A model generated the notes under the pieces. The model saw only the letters and a list, made by a program, of their open reading frames with translations, was not told the DNA's origin and searched no databases. Made by a program: the position numbers and the translations under genes. Shown in pieces: positions 18,422 to 31,706 of a stretch of DNA of 64,000 bases (position 1 is its first letter; each line of letters starts with the position of its first letter). The DNA comes from Bacillota bacterium (GTDB lineage: Bacteria; Bacillota; Limnochordia; Limnochordales; ZCTH02-B6): NCBI GenBank assembly GCA_017577945.1, contig PKQS01000013.1, forward strand, positions 94,077 to 158,076, read 5' to 3'.

Positions 18422-19630
18422 TCACCGCCAGACCTGCTGCAGCCACCGCCACAAGGCGCCGTGGAGGGTCCAGCGGGGCACGTCTTCGGCCGCCACCAGC
18501 GGCGCGGTCCGCAGCACGCGCCCGTCGGAGAGCGTAATGTGCAGCGCGCCGACGACCTGGCCGGCGCGGATGGGGGCGCGGAGCGGGTCCAGCGAGACTT
18601 GAACGCGCACGTCGTTGACGTCGGCGCGGCGCACGACGACGCGGAAGTCGCCGTCGACCACCGCTGTAAGCTTTCCCAAAGCGCCCGGCGGCTGGACTTC
18701 CGCGATGACCTGGCCGTGGGAGGCGACGGTGATCAGCTGAAACTCGTCGAAGCCGTACTCCAACAGCCGCGTCGAATCGCTCCAGCGGTCCGTGCTGCCC
18801 AGGACGACGCTGATAAGCTGCATACCGTCGCGGGACGCCGCGGCTACGAGACAATAGCCCGCCAGGCTCGTGGTGCCCGTCTTGATGCCCTCGATGCCTT
18901 CAAACCCCCACAGCAGGCGGTTGGTGTTCTGCCACGACAGGCCGATGCTTTGCGCCTGAAAAGAAGGCGTCCGCACCACCTGGCGGAAGGTGGGGAAGCG
19001 CATGGCCGTGACGGACAAGAGAGCCAAGTCGTGGGCCGTCGAGTAGTGGTTCGGGTCGTCGAGGCCGTGGGCGTTGGCGAAGCGGGTGCGGGTCGCGCCC
19101 AGCTCGTGGGCGCGCCGGGTCATCAGGTCGGCGAACGCTTCCTGCGACCCCGCGACGTGCTCGGCGATGACGTTGGCGGCGTCGTTGCCGGACGGCAGCA
19201 TCAGCGCGTACAAGAGCTCCAGCATCGTCATCTCCTGGCCGGGCCGCAGGCCGGCGTCGGAGCCGGTAACCCGAACGGCCTGGGCGCTGACGGTGACCCG
19301 GTCGGCGAGGGCGGCGTTTTCCAGCGCGACGAGCGCCGTCATGATCTTCGTCGTGCTGGCCATGGGGCGCCGCTCGTGCTCGTTGTGGGCGTAGAGGATG
19401 GTGCCGGTGTTGGCTTCGACCAGAACGGCGGCAGCGGCGCGCAAAGGGCCTCCGGGCGGGCCTTGCTCGTGGCCGTCGATATAGGCCAGGGCCGGGCCCG
19501 GGTCGGGCGGCACCCAGACGGGAACGGAGCGCTGCGCCAGCGGTTCGAGGGCAAACTGGAGCAACAGCCACACCGCCGCGAGGGCCGCCGCCCACGCCGC
19601 GGCCCGAAGGCGGCGCACGGGAATGAACAC
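18422..19630 (-). CDS. D-alanyl-D-alanine carboxypeptidase (S11 family, DacF/DacB-like)
   Basis: A low-molecular-weight penicillin-binding protein that trims the terminal D-Ala from peptidoglycan stems. The three active-site motifs are ASTTK (Ser92, Lys95), SGN (147-149) and KTG (250-252). A hydrophobic N-terminal segment at residues 10-28 acts as signal or anchor. The C-terminal part (about 310-402) is the usual beta-rich PBP5-C-like region and ends LWRWLQQVWR, an amphipathic membrane-anchor type helix. The GTG start has GAGGT ten bases upstream. It diverges from the HTH regulator gene. Whether it acts in growth or spore cortex formation cannot be told. Confidence 0.93.
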   Translation of the reverse strand: MFIPVRRLRAAAWAAALAAVWLLLQFALEPLAQRSVPVWVPPDPGPALAYIDGHEQGPPGGPLRAAAAVLVEANTGTILYAHNEHERRPMASTTKIMTALVALENAALADRVTVSAQAVRVTGSDAGLRPGQEMTMLELLYALMLPSGNDAANVIAEHVAGSQEAFADLMTRRAHELGATRTRFANAHGLDDPNHYSTAHDLALLSVTAMRFPTFRQVVRTPSFQAQSIGLSWQNTNRLLWGFEGIEGIKTGTTSLAGYCLVAAASRDGMQLISVVLGSTDRWSDSTRLLEYGFDEFQLITVASHGQVIAEVQPPGALGKLTAVVDGDFRVVVRRADVNDVRVQVSLDPLRAPIRAGQVVGALHITLSDGRVLRTAPLVAAEDVPRWTLHGALWRWLQQVWR

Positions 19631-19784
19631 CGGGCCCCGACCTCGCTTTCAAGAGTACATGGGTATGACGCGCCGCGGAGAAGTAGACTGGGCGGGCTTA
19701 GCCACGTCGCGGTCCGCGGAGGACAGCGGATGAGTGGCCGCTGCGGTCCCGGCGTACGCCGCGTCAAGGCCGCGGGATGCGCCC

Positions 19785-19813
19785 TTGATCGATGTCCGGT
19801 GGGGGTATACAAT
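19785..19813 (+). promoter_or_regulatory. Promoter for the HTH regulator gene
   Basis: TTGATC (19785-19790), 17-base spacer, TACAAT (19808-19813), inside a TATACAATT tract. Predicted start near 19820, 29 bases before the ATG. Confidence 0.6.
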
Positions 19814-19848
19814 TGAGCTGGTTCTTGGGGTTTTTGGGGGTGCCGCCC

Positions 19849-20544
19849 ATGCGCCTCACCGAACGGCGCAAGCAGTTCTTGCACGGCCTGATGGACATTT
19901 ACCGCCGGACCCAGCTGCCGGTGCATTACGAGGCGCTGGCGCAGCGACTCGGCGTCAGCAAGTGGACGGCGTACGACATGCTGCGGTCGCTCGAGAAGCA
20001 GGGGTTGCTGGCCCGGGATTACACGGTCCACCGCGGGGAGCCCGGTCGTTCCCAGATTGTGTTCGTTCCCACCCCGGCGGCCGAAGCGCTGGTGGAGCAG
20101 GTGCGCTCGTCCGCCCCCTCCGACGCTCACCTGGCGAAGATGAAGGAGGAGGTGCTGGGATCGTTCCGGCAGTGGCGCGAGCTCACCCCCGCCGAGGCTA
20201 CCCAGCGCGTGCTGGAGGCCGCAGCCGCCGCGGATGCCCAGGTCAAGTTTTGCGCCTACGTGATGACACTGTTCCTCGTACGCCTCAGCGCCCTGCAAAA
20301 GCGAACCGTCACCACGGTGCGGGAAGTCGTGTGCCAAACGCCAGGCGCAGAGATGCAGCTGACGATGTTCATGGGCATCGTGGCCGGGATGCTGATGGAG
20401 GAAATTCGCTACGGTGTAGGCAAGCAGCTCATCCGCTTGCTTGGGCGGTTTCTGAAGGCGCTGGCGGAGCTGCCCGGAGCGGAGAAACGCATGCTCGTCG
20501 ATTTCCTGGACGAAGCGCTGGCGGAGGCGGCCCTGGCTCACTAG
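19849..20544 (+). CDS. Winged-HTH transcriptional regulator
   Basis: A 231-residue protein. Residues 1-70 form a winged helix: RKQFLHGLMDIYRRTQLPVHYEALAQRLGVSKWTAYDMLRSLEKQGLL is the helix-turn-helix, followed by a wing ending SQIVFVPT. The remaining 160 residues are helical with several Met/Leu-rich stretches and no known ligand domain that I recognise. The ATG at 19849 follows a G-rich weak ribosome site. It precedes the RND-LolA-barrel genes on the same strand by about 130 bases and probably controls them, as such exporter cassettes often carry their own regulator; that is inference. Confidence 0.75.
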   Translation: MRLTERRKQFLHGLMDIYRRTQLPVHYEALAQRLGVSKWTAYDMLRSLEKQGLLARDYTVHRGEPGRSQIVFVPTPAAEALVEQVRSSAPSDAHLAKMKEEVLGSFRQWRELTPAEATQRVLEAAAAADAQVKFCAYVMTLFLVRLSALQKRTVTTVREVVCQTPGAEMQLTMFMGIVAGMLMEEIRYGVGKQLIRLLGRFLKALAELPGAEKRMLVDFLDEALAEAALAH

Positions 20545-20677
20545 GACTGGGGGGCGTCTTTCCGCCGAGAATTTTGGTCTTCCTGGTCTTATAGGATATT
20601 TGGGTCACTGGCGCCGCCGCACGCCGGAGCAGCGGGTGAAACGGCGGCTGGGCGTGCCGGAAGGGGAGCTGTCGCGG

Positions 20678-23047
20678 ATGCGTTTTCTGAGCCGGATCGT
20701 GCAGCAGTATCCGGGATGGATCATTGCGGTCGTCTTGCTGACCACGGCTTTCTTCGCCTACGGAGCGCTGCATCTCACTTTCGCCACCGACGTGCAGAGC
20801 TTCTTCCCCGAGAACGACCCGCGGCTTGTCTCGTTCAAGGACATCAGTGACACCTTCGGCTATGCGGAGTACGTCTTGGCGGTCGTCTCGGCCGACGACG
20901 TCTTCACCGTTCCCGTTATCGAGGCGCTGGACGGCCTGACGCGGGAGCTGGAGCGGGTGCCGGGCGTGGCCAGCGTCCGCAGCCTCACGAACGTGGAACA
21001 CGTGCGAGGCACGGCGTGGGGCATCGAGGTGGCGCGGCTGATGGAGGCGCTGCCGCGGACCGAGGAGGAAGTGGCCGCGTTCCGGGAACGGGTGCTGGGG
21101 AGCGACAGCGTGGCGGAGCGCTTCGTTTCGGAGGACGAACGGCACACGATCATTCTCGTTCAGCTGGGCGCCAACGTTGACCGGGACGCGACGGTCAGAG
21201 CTCTGCGGGACGTGGTGCGCCGCTACTCGGATCGGCTGGAAGTGCGCCTGACCGGCGGCCCGGCGCTGGTGCAGGAGCTCAACGACCTGGTGCGGGGCGA
21301 CTTGGCGCGGCTCACCGTGCCGGTCATCGTCGTCATCATCGCGGTGCTGTATTTCAGTTTTCGCTCGGCGGCGGGCGTGCTGCTGCCGCTGGCCAGCGTC
21401 GGCATCAGCGTCGTCTGGGCGATGGGGCTCATGGGTTATTTGGGCGTGTCCGTCAGCCAGCTTGGATCCGCCATCCCGGTGGTCCTCACCAGCATCGGCA
21501 GCGCGTACGGCATTCACGTGCTGCGCCGGTTCGACGAGGAGTGGCGGAAGACGCATGACAGCCGGCGGGCGGCGGAGCAGACGGTGCGGTCCGTCGGCGT
21601 GGCGGTGATCATGTCCGGCCTGACCACCGTGGTGGGATTTCTGGCCAACGTTTTCACCAGCATCGTGCGCCTCCGCGAGTTCGGGCTGTTCATGGCTTTG
21701 GGCGTGCTGGTGGCGCTGCTGGTGTCGCTGCTGTTCATCCCGGCCGTGCTCGTCATCACCCGTAGCCGGCGGGCGCCGGCGGAGGCGGCGGGCGTCGCCG
21801 GCAAGGGCGGCGCGCAGGCACTCGCCGGGACGGGCGGCAAGGCCCGGCGGCAACAGGGCGGTGCGGGCGGCCTGCCCGGAGTCACGGCGGCTTCTTCTCG
21901 CCCGGGCATGCTGGAGCGACTGGGACGCTGGGTGACGCGGCACCCGGCGGTGCCCATTGCGGCGGGCCTGGCCGTGGCCGCGCTGTCTTTGACGGGATTC
22001 GCCCGGCTGGAAGTGGACAACGACTACATCCGCTTTTTCGATAAGCGCAGCGAGACGCGCCAAGCCTACCAGCTGGTGCAGCAGCAGTTCGGCGGCGTCG
22101 AGACCGTGCAGATCGTCCTGGAGGGCGACGTGCTGGAGCCGGCCGCGCTGCGGGCTATGGAAGCGCTGCAGAAAGAGCTTGACACGATGCCTTTGCTGTC
22201 GGGTTCCATGTCCGTGGCGGACCTCGTCAAGGAGGTAGGCCGCGCCCTCAACGAGGATGACCCGGCTTACGCCGTCATTCCCGACACGCGGCCTGCGGTG
22301 GCTCAGTATTTGCTGCTGCTCTCCTTTGCGGGCGACGCCCTGCTGGACCAGTTCTTGACGCCCGACCAGACGATGGCCAAGATCGAAGTTTCCGTCGCCA
22401 CTACGTCGGCGAAGGAGCGCGAGGAGCTTCTGGCGCGCATCGAGGAGCTGGCGCATCAATATCTGGACGGCTTCGGGCGCGTGGTGGTGACCGGCGTGCC
22501 GTTCCTGATGGACCGCATGGCGGAGATGATCACCAGCGGCCAGATCCAGAGCCTCGCGCGATCGGTGCTCGGCGTGCTGGTGCTGCTTTGGATCATGGTG
22601 CGGTCGCTGGGCGCGGCGCTGTTGTGCCTGGTGCCTATCCTGCTCACCATCGTCATCAACTTCGGCGTCATGGGCTGGGCCGACATCAAGTTCGACATCG
22701 TCACGGCCCTCATCGCCAGCGTCGTGGTTGGGGTCGGTATCGACTACAGCATCCACGTCTACAGCCGCTATCGTGAGGAAGTCGAAGCGGGACGCTCGGC
22801 GGCCGAAGCGGTGGTCGTCACGTTGGCTACCACCGGGCGGGCGGTGCTGTTGAACGCCGCCGCGGTGGCCACGGGCCTCCTGGTGCTTCTTCTGTCCGCG
22901 TTCCCGCCGTTGCGCATTTTCGGCGCTCTGACGGCGCTGACCATGGGCGTCGCGTCGGCGGGCGCGATGACCGTCCTGACGGCGCTGCTCGTGCGGATAG
23001 ACCAGGCGCGCCAGGTCCGGCGCACGGGCGCCGCGGCGGCGCGGTGA
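20678..23047 (+). CDS. RND-superfamily (MMPL-type) exporter
   Basis: A 789-residue transporter made of two similar halves. Each has one membrane helix, a large outside domain and a cluster of five helices. The first half starts MRFLSRIVQQYPGWIIAVVLL and includes TFATDVQSFFPENDP, with helices around residues 210-370. A low-complexity Gly/Ala/Arg linker (about 365-410) joins the halves. The second half has VDNDYIRFFDKRSETRQAYQ and a closing SVVVGVGIDYSIHVYSRYREE motif, matching the first half's IGSAYGIHVLRRFDEE. This is the predicted RND exporter class (COG1033) linked to lipid or hydrophobe export. The ATG follows AAGGGGAG by nine bases. Confidence 0.9.
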   Translation: MRFLSRIVQQYPGWIIAVVLLTTAFFAYGALHLTFATDVQSFFPENDPRLVSFKDISDTFGYAEYVLAVVSADDVFTVPVIEALDGLTRELERVPGVASVRSLTNVEHVRGTAWGIEVARLMEALPRTEEEVAAFRERVLGSDSVAERFVSEDERHTIILVQLGANVDRDATVRALRDVVRRYSDRLEVRLTGGPALVQELNDLVRGDLARLTVPVIVVIIAVLYFSFRSAAGVLLPLASVGISVVWAMGLMGYLGVSVSQLGSAIPVVLTSIGSAYGIHVLRRFDEEWRKTHDSRRAAEQTVRSVGVAVIMSGLTTVVGFLANVFTSIVRLREFGLFMALGVLVALLVSLLFIPAVLVITRSRRAPAEAAGVAGKGGAQALAGTGGKARRQQGGAGGLPGVTAASSRPGMLERLGRWVTRHPAVPIAAGLAVAALSLTGFARLEVDNDYIRFFDKRSETRQAYQLVQQQFGGVETVQIVLEGDVLEPAALRAMEALQKELDTMPLLSGSMSVADLVKEVGRALNEDDPAYAVIPDTRPAVAQYLLLLSFAGDALLDQFLTPDQTMAKIEVSVATTSAKEREELLARIEELAHQYLDGFGRVVVTGVPFLMDRMAEMITSGQIQSLARSVLGVLVLLWIMVRSLGAALLCLVPILLTIVINFGVMGWADIKFDIVTALIASVVVGVGIDYSIHVYSRYREEVEAGRSAAEAVVVTLATTGRAVLLNAAAVATGLLVLLLSAFPPLRIFGALTALTMGVASAGAMTVLTALLVRIDQARQVRRTGAAAAR

Positions 23048-23113
23048 CGGAGCGCCGGGTGGGGCGCGGCGAAAAACGGCGGGATGGAACAAAGCGATGC
23101 GGAAAGGGAGGAG

Positions 23114-23923
23114 ATGGTGATAAGCATGCTGCGCAACGGTTCCGCGCCGGGGGCGCTGCGGATGTTGTCCGCCGCGTTGTCGCTCGTGCTCATCCTGGCG
23201 GCGGCTGCGGCCGCGCAGTCCCCGACGGCGCAGGAAATCTTGGACGAACTGGAGGACACCGCCTTCGTCGGCAGCGGCCGCGCGGTGATCGAGCTGACGA
23301 CCGTCAACGCGCGGGGCCAGCAGCGGGTCCACCAGCTGGCATTCTACCGCCAGGAGACGGCCTACGGGGCCAACCAGCTGCTGGAGTACTTGTCGCCTGC
23401 CGACGTGGCCGGCACCAAGTTTCTGACCATAGACGACGCAAGCGGCGAGACGCTGATGTACTTGTACTTGCCGGCGCTGGGGCGGGAACGCCGCATCGCG
23501 GGCAGCGCGGCCCAGGAAAGCTTCATGGGCACGGACTTTACGTTTGAGGAGATCGGCAGCCTGGGCACGTTCTCGCGCGACTTCGACGCGCAGCGGCTGC
23601 CCGACGAACGGTACCAGGACAAAGACGCGTACGTGCTCCTGCTGACGCCCCGGAGCCCTGACGCCAAGTACAGCGCCGTCAAGGTGTGGGTTTGGAAGGA
23701 GCAGTACGTGCCGCTGCGCATCGAGTTCTACAACGCCCAGGGCGCGCTGGAGAAGACGCTGTTCAACGAGGACCTGCAGCCGGACGAGCAGGGGCGCTGG
23801 CTGCCGCGCCTGATCACGATGCGCAACGAGGGCACCGGCAGCCGCACCGTCATCCGGGTGCTGGAGACCAGCGCCGAGCCGGTGCCGGACGAGTACTTCA
23901 CGCTGCGGTATTTGCGGCGGTGA
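23114..23923 (+). CDS. LolA-like outer-membrane lipoprotein-sorting family protein
   Basis: A 269-residue exported protein. After a signal peptide (cleavage near AAAA-QSPTAQ) it shows AQEILDELEDTAFVGSGRAVIEL, then a series of beta strands such as FYRQETAYGANQLLEYLSPADVAGTKFLTID, LMYLYLPALGRERRIAGSAAQ and MGTDFTFEEI. These are the signature order of the COG2834/DUF4292-like LolA-fold group that pairs with MMPL-type RND exporters. Such proteins are thought to carry a lipid or lipoprotein across the periplasm. The ATG at 23114 is placed after AAAGGGAG; GTG 23117 and ATG 23126 are alternatives. It sits between the exporter and a beta-barrel-like protein. Confidence 0.85.
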   Translation: MVISMLRNGSAPGALRMLSAALSLVLILAAAAAAQSPTAQEILDELEDTAFVGSGRAVIELTTVNARGQQRVHQLAFYRQETAYGANQLLEYLSPADVAGTKFLTIDDASGETLMYLYLPALGRERRIAGSAAQESFMGTDFTFEEIGSLGTFSRDFDAQRLPDERYQDKDAYVLLLTPRSPDAKYSAVKVWVWKEQYVPLRIEFYNAQGALEKTLFNEDLQPDEQGRWLPRLITMRNEGTGSRTVIRVLETSAEPVPDEYFTLRYLRR

Positions 23924-24034
23924 GCAGGCCGGCCGGGGGCCCGCAGCCCGGACGCGGCGCGCAGGCGCGGACCGGCCCCGCCACGGCGCTCGCGACGGGG
24001 AAAAGTCCTGGCAGCAGTGGAGGAGGCGACGGTC

Positions 24035-27515
<3,481 letters not shown>

Positions 27516-27518
27516 ACG

Positions 27519-27812
27519 ATGGAATTGTCGCCGGAGTGGGTGCGGAAGGTGGCGGAGCAGGCGCGCCTCGCGCTTACGGATGACGAAGTGGAGCGTATCG
27601 TGGCCGGCCTCCGCGACGTGCTGGCGGGGGCGGAGCGGCTGCGGGAGCTGGATTTGACGGGCGTGGAGCCTGCGATTCACGGCGTGCAGCTGTTGAACAT
27701 CATGCGGGGCGACGTGGTGGAGCCGTCCATGCCACGGGACGAGATCTTGGCGGCTGCGCCCGAAGTGCAGGACGGCATGGTGAAAGTGCCGCGCCTCATC
27801 GAAGAAGAGTGA
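27519..27812 (+). CDS. gatC: Aspartyl/glutamyl-tRNA amidotransferase subunit C
   Basis: GatC is a 97-residue belt-like subunit that wraps GatA and stabilises the GatCAB amidotransferase. The N-terminus SPEWVRKVAEQARLALTDDEVERI and the end of the chain, VEPSMPRDEILAAAPEVQDGMVKVPRLIE, are typical. It starts three bases after ligA, with GGAGGG inside the ligA end, and precedes gatA by 25 bases. Confidence 0.95.
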   Translation: MELSPEWVRKVAEQARLALTDDEVERIVAGLRDVLAGAERLRELDLTGVEPAIHGVQLLNIMRGDVVEPSMPRDEILAAAPEVQDGMVKVPRLIEEE

Positions 27813-27837
27813 TGCCAGCGTTAAGGAGGCTTTGCCG

Positions 27838-29325
27838 TTGGAACTGCACGACCTGACGATCCGCGAGCTGCGGGCGCGGCTTGAAGCCCGCGACGTCAGC
27901 AGCGCGGAAGTGACCGAGCACATTCTCCGGCGCATCGAGGCGCTGGATAAACAGCTGGGTGCCTACCTGACGGTGACGGCGGACGCCGCGCTGGCGGCGG
28001 CCAAGGCGGCGGACGACGCCCGGGCGCGCGGCGAGGCGGTGCACCCGCTGGCGGGCATCCCGGGTAGCCTCAAGGATAACATCTGCACTTGCGGCGTGCG
28101 GACGACCGCGGGCAGCCGCGTGCTGGAGAACTGGGTGCCGCCCTACGACGCGACCGTCGTCGAGCGGCTGAAGGCGGCCGGCGCGCCGATTTTGGGCAAG
28201 ACGAACCTGGACGAGTTCGCCATGGGCTCGTCCACCGAGACGTCGGCGTTTCAGACGACGCGCAACCCGTGGAACCGGGAGCGGGTGCCGGGCGGCTCGT
28301 CCGGCGGCGCCGCGGCGTCGGTGGCGGCGGGCATGGCGTACTGGGCGTTGGGCAGCGACACCGGCGGCTCCATTCGCCAGCCCGCGGCTTTCTGCGGCGT
28401 TGTGGGCATGAAGCCCACGTACGGCTTGATTTCGCGCTACGGCCTCATCGCGATGGCATCGTCCCTAGACCAGATCGGGCCCATCGGCCGCGAAGTGGCC
28501 GACGTGGCGGAGCTGCTCAACGTCGTGGCGGGGCCCGATCCGAAAGATTCCACTTGCTTCCCGGAGCCCGTTCCCGACTACACCGCCGCTTTGCGCGCCG
28601 AGGCCAAGGGGCTGCGCATCGGCGTGCCCAAGGAGTTTTTCGGCGCCGGCGTGGCGGCCGAGGTGCAGGAGGCGGTGAAGAAGGCCATCAAGGCCATGGA
28701 GGACGCGGGCGCGGAAGTGCGGGAAGTGTCGCTGCCGCACGTGGACTACGCGCTGAGCGTGTACGCCATCGTCATGGCGGCGGAAGCCAGCTCCAACTTG
28801 GCTCGCTTCGACGGCGTGCGCTACGGCGTGCGCGTGGAGGCGCCGGATCTGCCCACGCAGATGGCGCGGACGCGGGCGCTGTTCGGCGAGGAAGTGAAGC
28901 GCCGTATCGTGCTGGGCACGTACGTGCGGGGCAAGAAGGTGCTGGACAAGTACTACCTGCCGGCGGCCAAGGTGCGGACCATCCTTACGCGCGAGTTCGC
29001 AGCGGTGTTCCGCGACGTGGACGTGCTCATGACGCCCGCGACGCCCACGACGGCGTTTGAACTGGGCCGCAAGGCGCGCAGCCCGTTGGAGGCGTACACG
29101 GCCGACATCTGCACGCTGCCGGCCAACCTGGCGGGGCTGCCGGCGCTGGCGATGCCGTGCGGCGTCGGGGCCGACGGGCTACCCATCGCGCTGCAAATTA
29201 TCGGGCCGGCCTTCGGCGAGGCGAAAGTGCTGCAGGCGGCGTATACGTACGAGCAGCTCGCGTGGCCGACGGGCGCCGGGCGGGCCTGGCGGGCCGGCAA
29301 GGAGGTCGACGTCGATGTCCGTTGA
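27838..29325 (+). CDS. gatA: Aspartyl/glutamyl-tRNA amidotransferase subunit A
   Basis: GatA is the amidase subunit that releases ammonia from glutamine, for conversion of Glu-tRNA(Gln) or Asp-tRNA(Asn). The amidase-signature triad sits exactly where it does in Staphylococcus GatA: Lys79 (GSLKDN), cis-Ser154 (PGGSSGG) and Ser178 (SDTGGSIRQPAAFCG). The TTG at 27838 is chosen because TAAGGAGG lies eight bases upstream; the earlier TTG at 27832 is too close. Length 495. gatB overlaps its last 11 bases. Confidence 0.96.
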   Translation: MELHDLTIRELRARLEARDVSSAEVTEHILRRIEALDKQLGAYLTVTADAALAAAKAADDARARGEAVHPLAGIPGSLKDNICTCGVRTTAGSRVLENWVPPYDATVVERLKAAGAPILGKTNLDEFAMGSSTETSAFQTTRNPWNRERVPGGSSGGAAASVAAGMAYWALGSDTGGSIRQPAAFCGVVGMKPTYGLISRYGLIAMASSLDQIGPIGREVADVAELLNVVAGPDPKDSTCFPEPVPDYTAALRAEAKGLRIGVPKEFFGAGVAAEVQEAVKKAIKAMEDAGAEVREVSLPHVDYALSVYAIVMAAEASSNLARFDGVRYGVRVEAPDLPTQMARTRALFGEEVKRRIVLGTYVRGKKVLDKYYLPAAKVRTILTREFAAVFRDVDVLMTPATPTTAFELGRKARSPLEAYTADICTLPANLAGLPALAMPCGVGADGLPIALQIIGPAFGEAKVLQAAYTYEQLAWPTGAGRAWRAGKEVDVDVR

Positions 29326-30790
29326 GGCGGCGGTGAAGCCGACGACCGAATACGAAGTGATTATCGGGCTGGAAATTCACGCGGAGCTGCTGACCGATGC
29401 CAAGGTGTTTTGTGGCTGCAGCACCAAGTTCGGCGCCGAGCCCAACACGCAGATTTGCCCGGTGTGCCTCGGCCTGCCCGGCACGCTGCCGGTGCTGAAC
29501 CGCAAGGCGGTCGAGTACGCCATCAAGGCGGGGCTGGCGCTGAACTGCGAAATCGCGCCGATGGCCCGTTTCGACCGCAAGCACTATTTCTACCCGGATC
29601 TGCCCAAGGCGTACCAGATCACGCAATACGCCGAGCCCCTGTGCCGCCACGGCTACGTGGAGTTCGAGCTGAACGGCGAGACGCGGCGGGTCCGCATTCG
29701 CCACATCCACCTGGAGGAAGAGGCGGGGAAGCTGCAGCACGCGGGCGACCGGCTCATGGAGGCCGAATATTCGCTGGTCGACTACAACCGCGGCGGCATC
29801 CCGCTGATTGAGATCGTCACCGAACCCGACATCCGCTCGCCCGAGGAGGCGCGGGTGTTCCTGGAGACGCTGCGGTCCATCCTGCGCTACGCCGGGGTCT
29901 CGGACTGCAAGATGGAAGAAGGCAGCCTGCGCTGCGACGCCAACATTTCGCTGCGGCCCAAAGGCAGCACCACGTTCGGCAACAAGGCCGAAGTCAAGAA
30001 TCTCAACTCGTTCCGGGCCGTGCAGCGGGCGCTGGAGTACGAGGTGCGGCGCCAGGCGGAGCTGTTGGACCGCGGCGAGCAGCCGGCGGCTGAGACGCGG
30101 CACTGGGACGAGGCCCGGGGCGTCACGGTAGCCATGCGGTCCAAGGGCGAGGAGGACGACTACCTCTACATGCCCGAGCCGGACATCCCGTGGCTGAAGG
30201 TGGACCGCGAGTGGGTCGAGCGGCTGCGGGCGGAGCTGCCGGAGCTGCCGCGGGCGAAGATGCAGCGCTTCATGACGCAGTACGGGCTGCCGGCGTACGA
30301 CTCGGGCGTGCTGACGGCCGAGCCGGCCATCGCGGACTTCTTCGAGGCGTGCGTGGCCGTCTACAACAAGCCGAAGACGGTCAGCAACTGGATCATGGTG
30401 GAGTTCCTGCGGCTGTTGCGCGAAGACGGCAGGGAAGTAAGCGAAGTCGCGCTGACGCCGCAGGGGCTGGCGGAGCTGCTGGGCCTGATCGACAAGGGCG
30501 TCATCAGCGGCACCATCGCCAAAGAGGTCTTCGAGGAGATGTTCCGCACGGGCAAGTCGGCGGCGGCCATCGTCCGGGAGCGGGGCTTGGAGCAGATCAG
30601 CGACGAGGCGCAGCTCGCGGCGGTGGTCGACGAGGTCATCGCCGAGAACGAAGACGCGGCGGCCAAGGTGCGGGCGGGCGAGATGAAGACGCTTGGCTTC
30701 TTGGTAGGCCAAGTGATGAAGAAGACGCAGGGCAAGGCCAACCCGAAGCTGGTGAACGAGCTGCTCCGGGCGCGGCTGGTGAAGGAGTAG
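29315..30790 (+). CDS. gatB: Aspartyl/glutamyl-tRNA amidotransferase subunit B
   Basis: GatB binds the misacylated tRNA, activates the side chain with ATP and receives ammonia from GatA. The signature VIIGLEIHAELLTDAKVFC opens the protein. FCGCSTKFGAEPNTQICPVCLGLPG holds the Cys pairs of the zinc site, KHYFYPDLPKAYQITQY follows, and the YqeY-like tail ends the 491 residues. The ATG, eight bases after AAGGAGGT, overlaps the gatA stop. With gatC and gatA it completes GatCAB, implying indirect Gln-tRNA and/or Asn-tRNA formation in this organism. Confidence 0.96.
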   Translation: MSVEAAVKPTTEYEVIIGLEIHAELLTDAKVFCGCSTKFGAEPNTQICPVCLGLPGTLPVLNRKAVEYAIKAGLALNCEIAPMARFDRKHYFYPDLPKAYQITQYAEPLCRHGYVEFELNGETRRVRIRHIHLEEEAGKLQHAGDRLMEAEYSLVDYNRGGIPLIEIVTEPDIRSPEEARVFLETLRSILRYAGVSDCKMEEGSLRCDANISLRPKGSTTFGNKAEVKNLNSFRAVQRALEYEVRRQAELLDRGEQPAAETRHWDEARGVTVAMRSKGEEDDYLYMPEPDIPWLKVDREWVERLRAELPELPRAKMQRFMTQYGLPAYDSGVLTAEPAIADFFEACVAVYNKPKTVSNWIMVEFLRLLREDGREVSEVALTPQGLAELLGLIDKGVISGTIAKEVFEEMFRTGKSAAAIVRERGLEQISDEAQLAAVVDEVIAENEDAAAKVRAGEMKTLGFLVGQVMKKTQGKANPKLVNELLRARLVKE

Positions 30791-31698
30791 TGTCCGCGGC
30801 GCGGCCGGCGCTGGGGCTGCTGCTGATAACGATGATTTGGGGCGGCACGTTTCCGGTGGTCAAGGAGCTGGTGGAAAACGTGCCGCCGTATTCGCTGTTG
30901 GCGGCCCGCTTCGGCGTGGCCGGCGTTGCGTTGGGGGCGGCGGCGTGGCTGCGGCGGCGGGAGTGGCGACCGGGGCTGGCGCGGGCCGGCGGGCTGCTGG
31001 GGCTGTTCCTCTGGGGCGGGTATTTCACCCAGACGTTCGGCTTGCAGTTCACCACCGCCTCCAAAGCGGGTTTCATTACGTCGCTGAACGTGGTGTTCGT
31101 GGCGGTGCTGGCGGCGGTCGTTTCCAAACGCTCCACGCCGCCGCTGACGTGGCTGGGCATCGGGGTCGCCACGGTGGGCCTGGCGCTCTTAAGCGTCGAC
31201 TGGAGCGAGAGCCTGTCGCTGGCGCCGGGCGACCTCTGGGTGCTGGCTTGCGCCGTGCTGTTCGCGGCGCACATCGTGGCGGTGGACCGCTTCGCGCCCG
31301 CCTATGACCCGGTGCTGCTGACGTGGGTGCAGATGACCGTCGTGGCCGCCGTGTCTACGGCGGCGGCGTTCGCCTTCGACGGCGGGCTGGTGGGGCTGGA
31401 TCGGGCCGAAAACTGGGGCCCGCTGCTGTTCTTGGCGCTGATCGCCTCGGCGGGGGCGGTGCTGCTGCAGGTGTACTTGCAGCGGTTCGCCGCGCCGGCC
31501 CGGGTGGGGCTCATCTTTTCGCTGGAGCCGGTGTTCGCGGCGCTGTTCGCTTGGCTGTTGTTGGGTGAAACGCTGCCGCTTGTGGGCTGGATCGGCGGGG
31601 CGCTGGTGCTGGCGGGGGTCGTGCTGGCGGAGCTGAAGCCGCAGGGCCCGGGCGCGCCGGCGGGCGAGCTGGCGGAGGCCGGCGGCGGGCAAGGGTGA
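30790..31698 (+). CDS. EamA family (DMT superfamily) transporter
   Basis: A 302-residue protein with ten hydrophobic helices in two EamA repeats. The first begins ALGLLLITMIWGGTFPVVKEL. The second ends FSLEPVFAALFAWLLLGETLPLVGWIGGALVLAGVV, the standard EamA closing pattern. The family exports or imports amino acids, metabolites or sugars; the substrate cannot be called. The GTG start overlaps the gatB stop by one base and AAGGAG lies just before it, so translation is probably coupled to gatB. An Lgt-like gene follows with a further overlap or near overlap. Confidence 0.88.
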   Translation: MSAARPALGLLLITMIWGGTFPVVKELVENVPPYSLLAARFGVAGVALGAAAWLRRREWRPGLARAGGLLGLFLWGGYFTQTFGLQFTTASKAGFITSLNVVFVAVLAAVVSKRSTPPLTWLGIGVATVGLALLSVDWSESLSLAPGDLWVLACAVLFAAHIVAVDRFAPAYDPVLLTWVQMTVVAAVSTAAAFAFDGGLVGLDRAENWGPLLFLALIASAGAVLLQVYLQRFAAPARVGLIFSLEPVFAALFAWLLLGETLPLVGWIGGALVLAGVVLAELKPQGPGAPAGELAEAGGGQG

Positions 31699-31706
31699 AC
31701 GGCGCG